Program-made: the position numbers and the translations under genes
Shown here: positions 60,510-64,000 of the stretch, one piece after another
Numbering within the stretch: the first letter of the stretch is position 1
Layout of the letters: each line of letters begins with the position of its first letter
Notes under the pieces: model-generated
What the model was told of the DNA's origin: nothing
Seen by the model: the letters and a program-made list of their open reading frames with translations, nothing else
Databases searched by the model: none
Source: Bradyrhizobium sp. 195
GTDB taxonomy: Bacteria; Pseudomonadota; Alphaproteobacteria; Rhizobiales; Xanthobacteraceae
Length of the DNA: 64,000 bases
Direction: 5' to 3'
NCBI RefSeq assembly: GCF_023101665.1
Contig: NZ_CP082161.1
Coordinates: 930,001 to 994,000 of the forward strand

Positions 60510-60737
60510 TTACGCGGCGCGTTCCTTGTCTGACCGGTCCTCGGCTGCGGTCGCAGTTTCTTCCAGCCGCTTTTCGTAATTGCCCGCGAGCCTCTCGATG
60601 CCGTCGGCCCACATCCTCAGCATTGAGATCTGGAAGTGCATCATCGGCTTCAAGGCATTCATGCCGATTGCTGTCGCTGCGGCGACGCGCCGTTCTGGGT
60701 CGCGCGGGAAACGGTCTACATTGGACTTGTCTGCCAT
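60510..60737 (-). CDS. Hypothetical small helical protein, 75 aa (phasin-like character)
   Basis: A small protein with an excellent AAGGAGGAAC ribosome site before the ATG. It has a basic N-terminus, a central amphipathic helix (GMNALKPMMHFQISMLRMWADGIERLAGNYEKRLEET) and a charged tail. The helix pattern recalls short phasin-like granule proteins, but I cannot assign a family. Confidence 0.65.
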   Translation of the reverse strand: MADKSNVDRFPRDPERRVAAATAIGMNALKPMMHFQISMLRMWADGIERLAGNYEKRLEETATAAEDRSDKERAA

Positions 60738-60774
60738 GCTGTTCCTCCTTCGCTCTGGTGTTATGGCCTGAAAG

Positions 60775-61056
60775 CTAGCTGTCGTGTTTTGAACCGCGTG
60801 CCTCTAAACACTTGGCCAAAACTTGATCCGCCGCGAGTCGCGCGCATTGGTTGTCTTGCAATTCATCCAGCTTTTTCAGGTAGGCGACTGCGGCTATTTG
60901 CAAGAGATCGAAATCATCTTCGCCGGTATCGCGAAGACTGGCGATGTAGCGGTAGAGGGCGGAACGCCTGTTATCATTCTCGCTGATGCCGCTGTGGATC
61001 AGCAAGTAGTTCCGCCAAGCAAACGCACACGCGCCTTCTCTGGCCTGAGAACTCAT
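60775..61056 (-). CDS. Hypothetical protein, 93 aa
   Basis: The ATG at 61056 has a GGGAGGT ribosome site at good spacing; a longer frame to 61155 has none. The product has a helical core (LRDTGEDDFDLLQIAAVAYLKKLDELQDNQCARLAADQVL) and no signal or membrane segment. Codon use looks less GC3-rich than its neighbours (acttgg, ttgtc codons are common), hinting at different ancestry. I recognise no family. Confidence 0.6.
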   Translation of the reverse strand: MSSQAREGACAFAWRNYLLIHSGISENDNRRSALYRYIASLRDTGEDDFDLLQIAAVAYLKKLDELQDNQCARLAADQVLAKCLEARGSKHDS

Positions 61057-61254
61057 GGGCACCTCCCAAAGCCAGAGAAAGACTGGCGACGCGTTTCGTT
61101 CCGCAAAGCTCTCAGATGTAACGTTTGTTCCGTAGCTGCGCCGCAAGATGCCCATTGGGACGGGGTCGATGCGTCCGATACATCAACAATCGCGTCCGGA
61201 ACCTGTTCGGGTGCCGAGAAAGAGCTCGCGTTACGATCCTCTTGATCCGCGGCC

Positions 61255-62109
61255 CTAGAGCCGCTTGATCGCGACAACTTCGCTGCCGGCCTGCTTGATC
61301 CGCGCGATGGCCGGCTCGATCGGTTCGATCACCGTCGTCATGTGATGCGCGTTGGCGTGAACCATGGTGCGATTATCGCGTACGATCGCGACATGCCCCT
61401 TCCAGAAGATCAGATCGCCGCGCAGCAAGCTGCTCCGCTCATGCGGATCCAGCGCGCGGCCGAGTCCGGCCAGCTGCATGTCGCTGTCGCGCGGGCAGCC
61501 GATGCCTGATGCTGTCAGCGAGACCTGAACGAGGCCGGAGCAATCGATGCCCAAACTGCTCTTGCCGCCCCACAGATAGGGCGTGCCGGCGAAGCGCTCG
61601 GCGACCGCGACGAAATCCGGCTCGCGATGATCGAGCGGCGCGAGATGGGACTTCGGCAGATACCTGCCGTCGCGCGTCACGGCGAAGCTTCCGTCCTCGC
61701 GCGCCACCGCGAGCCTGGATCCCATCACGAGCGTTTCGGCCGGCGGCAGCTTGATCGAGGGACCGGGGAAGGCAAACGTCCGCAGCGCGCCGACCACGTG
61801 AGTTGGGGCGGCCGACGGCTTTACGAGCGCCGCATCCGGCAGCCAGCCGACATAGCCATCGCCATTGAGCTGGCCCCACGCCCAGCCTTCGCCGTTCCGG
61901 TCGTAGACCGTGACGCGTTCGCCGCGCAGTGCCTCCGTCATCAGCATCGCGTTCGAAGACGGTTGCTCGCGCACCGGCGCGACCGGTTCGACCACCTCGA
62001 ATTCCTCGCCGGTGACGAAGCGATCCGCCTCGACCTTGCCTTCGAGATATTTCGCGGCGAGATCGCCTCGCGCCGGCGTCAGCCGCGGATCGTATTTTGG
62101 ATCAAGCAT
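61255..62109 (-). CDS. NlpC/P60 (C40) peptidase with SH3-type domain
   Basis: A 284-residue protein with SH3-like regions (about 40-150) followed by an NlpC/P60 domain at about 165-280. The catalytic Cys190 is in GIDCSG, His239 in KGHVAI and a further His in HANAHH (251-256). It would cleave gamma-D-Glu-mDAP peptide bonds. No signal peptide is visible, so it may act on cytoplasmic muropeptides during recycling. Its start overlaps the leucyl-aminopeptidase stop by eight bases, so the two are coupled. Confidence 0.9.
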   Translation of the reverse strand: MLDPKYDPRLTPARGDLAAKYLEGKVEADRFVTGEEFEVVEPVAPVREQPSSNAMLMTEALRGERVTVYDRNGEGWAWGQLNGDGYVGWLPDAALVKPSAAPTHVVGALRTFAFPGPSIKLPPAETLVMGSRLAVAREDGSFAVTRDGRYLPKSHLAPLDHREPDFVAVAERFAGTPYLWGGKSSLGIDCSGLVQVSLTASGIGCPRDSDMQLAGLGRALDPHERSSLLRGDLIFWKGHVAIVRDNRTMVHANAHHMTTVIEPIEPAIARIKQAGSEVVAIKRL

Positions 62110-63475
62110 AGCGCTCGCTCAGCAAGGTGTAGATGGCGCGCGCGGCCTGACACTCGCCGCCCTCGGGACGTGCGGGCTTGGCCGACGGGGTCCAGCCGTA
62201 GATGTCGACATGCAGCCAGCTCCTGGCCTGCTCGACGAAGCGTTGCAGGAACAGCGCGCAGGTGATCGAGCCGGCAAAGCCGCCTGATGGCGCGTTGGTG
62301 ATGGTGGCCGTCTTGGAGTCCAGCCAGGCATCGTAAGGCGGCCATAGCGGCATGCGCCACAACGGATCGTTCTCCTGCACCGCGCAGCGCGCGAGGTCGG
62401 CGGCAAGGGTCTCATCATTGGTGTAAAAGGGCGGCAAATCCGGCCCCAGCGCGACGCGCGCCGCCCCGGTCAGCGTGCCCAGATCGATCAGCAGGTCTGG
62501 CTTCTCCTCGTCGGCCAGCGCCAGCGCGTCGGCGAGCACCAGGCGGCCTTCCGCATCCGTGTTGCCGATCTCGACCGTGATCCCCTTGCGCGAGGTGAAG
62601 ATGTCGAGCGGGCGGAAGGCGTTGCCCGCGACCGCGTTCTCCACGGCCGGAATCAGCACGCGAAGCCGCACCTTCAGCTTCGCGTCCATCACCATGCGTG
62701 CCAGCGCCAGCACATTTGCGGCGCCGCCCATGTCCTTCTTCATGATCAGCATGCCGCTCGACGGCTTCAGATCGAGCCCGCCGGTGTCGAAGCAGACGCC
62801 CTTGCCGACCAACGTCACCTTGGGATGATCAGGATCGCCCCAGCCGATATCGATCAGCCGCGGCGCGCGGCTGGAGGCCATGCCGACGGCGTGGATCAAC
62901 GGGAAATCCGTCTCCAACTCTGCGCCGATGGTGCAGGCGAAACTTGCACCGAACTCCGCCGCGAGGTCTTGCGCGGCGGCAGCCAACTCCGCGGGCCCCA
63001 TGTCGTTGGACGGCATGTTGATGAGGTCGCGCGCGAGCATTGCGGCATCCGCGATCCGCTCGATCCTGGTCGCATCGATGCCATCAGGCGGCACCAGCCG
63101 GACGTCGGGACGGTCAGCCTTCCGGTATCGCGCGAAGCGGTAGCATCCCAGTGCGAAGGCAAGCGCCGCCAGCCGTGCATCGTGTGGGGCATTGGCAAAG
63201 CGATAAGTGCCCGGCGGCAGGAGCCCCGGCAGGGCGCCAGGCCGGAACAGGTCGCGCGATCTTGCACCCTCGTCCTCAAGGCCGAACAGCACCTGGGCAA
63301 TTGCGCCGTCCGGCGCAGGCAGTGCCAGATAGGCGCCCGGCTTGGCGGTGAAGGCGCATGCCGTGGCGAACAGGCGTTGCGGGGGCGGCAGCGTCTCGGC
63401 GACCTGATCCCAGCTCGATTTGGTGACGAAATTGATCGGGATGGCGGTGGGCGACGTCTCGAAGACAGAAGGCAT
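62102..63475 (-). CDS. Leucyl aminopeptidase family (M17) metallopeptidase
   Basis: A 457-residue M17 enzyme. The metal and catalytic residues are in VGKGVCFDTGG (Lys225, Asp230), MKKDMGG (Asp248) and the signature NTDAEGRL (305-312; Asp307, Glu309). The N-terminal domain is shorter than in PepA. It removes N-terminal residues from peptides with two metal ions. It sits upstream of, and overlaps, the NlpC/P60 gene, a pairing that suggests joint breakdown of cell-wall or other peptides. Confidence 0.92.
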   Translation of the reverse strand: MPSVFETSPTAIPINFVTKSSWDQVAETLPPPQRLFATACAFTAKPGAYLALPAPDGAIAQVLFGLEDEGARSRDLFRPGALPGLLPPGTYRFANAPHDARLAALAFALGCYRFARYRKADRPDVRLVPPDGIDATRIERIADAAMLARDLINMPSNDMGPAELAAAAQDLAAEFGASFACTIGAELETDFPLIHAVGMASSRAPRLIDIGWGDPDHPKVTLVGKGVCFDTGGLDLKPSSGMLIMKKDMGGAANVLALARMVMDAKLKVRLRVLIPAVENAVAGNAFRPLDIFTSRKGITVEIGNTDAEGRLVLADALALADEEKPDLLIDLGTLTGAARVALGPDLPPFYTNDETLAADLARCAVQENDPLWRMPLWPPYDAWLDSKTATITNAPSGGFAGSITCALFLQRFVEQARSWLHVDIYGWTPSAKPARPEGGECQAARAIYTLLSERYA

Positions 63476-63674
63476 TGGCGGGTCCCGATCGTCAGATCAA
63501 ACGGGTCATACGAACGGACGAGACTTCGCAGAGTTTGGCCGCTGCTGCAATCGGCTTTGCCGTCACCGTTCAGCGAGCCGCTACTCGCGGCAAGGGGGGC
63601 ATGCTAGGTTCCGGCAACGGTCGCCAGGAATGGAAATCGGGCGACCGGCGACGAAGCGTCGGGAGGAAAGTGCA

Positions 63675-63878
63675 ATGGAATTTGTGTGGAGCGTGGTCAC
63701 ATTCATCGGCCAGGCCGTCGAGGCGATTTTTGGCTATGTCGAGCACCACCACTGGATCTTCGCGCTCCTTGCCGGCGGCTACGTCTTCTATCTCCATGAC
63801 CGATCCGTCCACGCGCGGTTCGATGCGCTGGACAAGCGCGTCGACGAAATCCGCAAGCGGCTTGCCATCGAATATTGA
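63675..63878 (+). CDS. Hypothetical small membrane protein, 67 aa
   Basis: The ATG at 63675 follows a GGGAGGAAAG ribosome site. It has a hydrophobic N-terminal half (helices at about 4-20 and 27-42, with EHHHW between them) and a C-terminal coiled-coil-like tail (RFDALDKRVDEIRKRLAIEY). The likely topology is two short helices and a cytoplasmic tail. Function unknown. Confidence 0.65.
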   Translation: MEFVWSVVTFIGQAVEAIFGYVEHHHWIFALLAGGYVFYLHDRSVHARFDALDKRVDEIRKRLAIEY

Positions 63879-64000
63879 TCGGACGAAACGAAACCGCTGT
63901 ACGGCAGGACTCGTATCTCATGTTGAGAACTGCCGTTCACGCGAGCGCGGCCGCAGGGCTTTACTAGCGCCGCCGAACCGGACTGGGCGAGCGCGTTCTA
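63879..64000. other. Window end, no supported feature
   Basis: No ORF with a credible start, repeat or hairpin is visible in the last 122 bases. Confidence 0.4.

Overview
The window looks like a chromosomal segment of a Bradyrhizobium-type alphaproteobacterium (Nitrobacteraceae, the Bradyrhizobium/Rhodopseudomonas lineage). The reasons are GC-rich coding DNA, a CycM-type membrane-anchored cytochrome c, a pim-like dicarboxylate beta-oxidation operon, a coumarate/ferulate catabolic cluster, several branched-chain-type ABC transporters, and many short palindromic intergenic repeats. I see no phage, IS element, CRISPR array, tRNA or rRNA. The species assignment is inference.

Layout. (1) 1-3.7 kb: small or poorly characterised genes (DUF3307-like membrane protein, YkgJ-type cysteine-cluster protein, WYL regulator, glutathione S-transferase-like protein). 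(2) 3.9-21.2 kb: a hydroxycinnamate/4-hydroxybenzoate supercluster. A five-gene minus-strand operon encodes a crotonase, feruloyl/coumaroyl-CoA synthase, a short-chain 3-hydroxyacyl-CoA dehydrogenase, a 4-hydroxybenzoyl-CoA-type thioesterase and an ABC binding protein. A TRAP transporter operon with a DUF3237 gene lies divergent to pobA. A LivH / LivM-LivG fusion / LivF ABC transporter lies divergent to a MarR regulator. A PaaI-type thioesterase, a LysR regulator and a flavin/PLP-oxidase-fold protein sit in between. (3) 21.3-38.7 kb: a glycerate kinase, three paralogous ABC binding proteins each followed by its own hairpin terminator, LivMHFG, an IclR regulator, and the divergent pimF-pimA-pimC-pimD-SDR operon. 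(4) 39-43.7 kb: glycerol kinase, a GNAT acetyltransferase, a secreted DUF6636-like protein, a second GST-like protein, then about 1 kb with no convincing gene but a highly structured repeat-like element and three palindromic repeats in a row. (5) 43.8-52.5 kb: housekeeping genes metF-metH, a luciferase-like oxidoreductase, kdsB-pheA and cycM. (6) 52.7-60.4 kb: a YejABEF-type peptide importer with two binding-protein genes. (7) 60.5-64 kb: two small conserved-looking ORFs, an NlpC/P60 peptidase overlapping a leucyl-aminopeptidase gene, and a tiny membrane protein.

How the parts work together. Region 2 can plausibly import plant phenylpropanoids, convert them to CoA thioesters, shorten the side chain to 4-hydroxybenzoate-type acids and hydroxylate these to protocatechuate. 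Near-identical GTTAT-N5-ATAAC palindromes overlap the -10 regions of both the crotonase/fcs operon and pobA, which suggests one repressor controls both. Region 3 pairs an ABC importer with dicarboxylate/fatty-acid beta-oxidation. A perfect 19-bp IclR-like palindrome lies between iclR and pimF and probably controls both arms.

The most unusual items are the shared operators, the LivM-LivG fusion, the triplicated binding proteins, the lack of a thiolase in both beta-oxidation clusters, the structured element at about 42.79-43.33 kb, and the at least six families of palindromic repeats, several of which sit inside operons.
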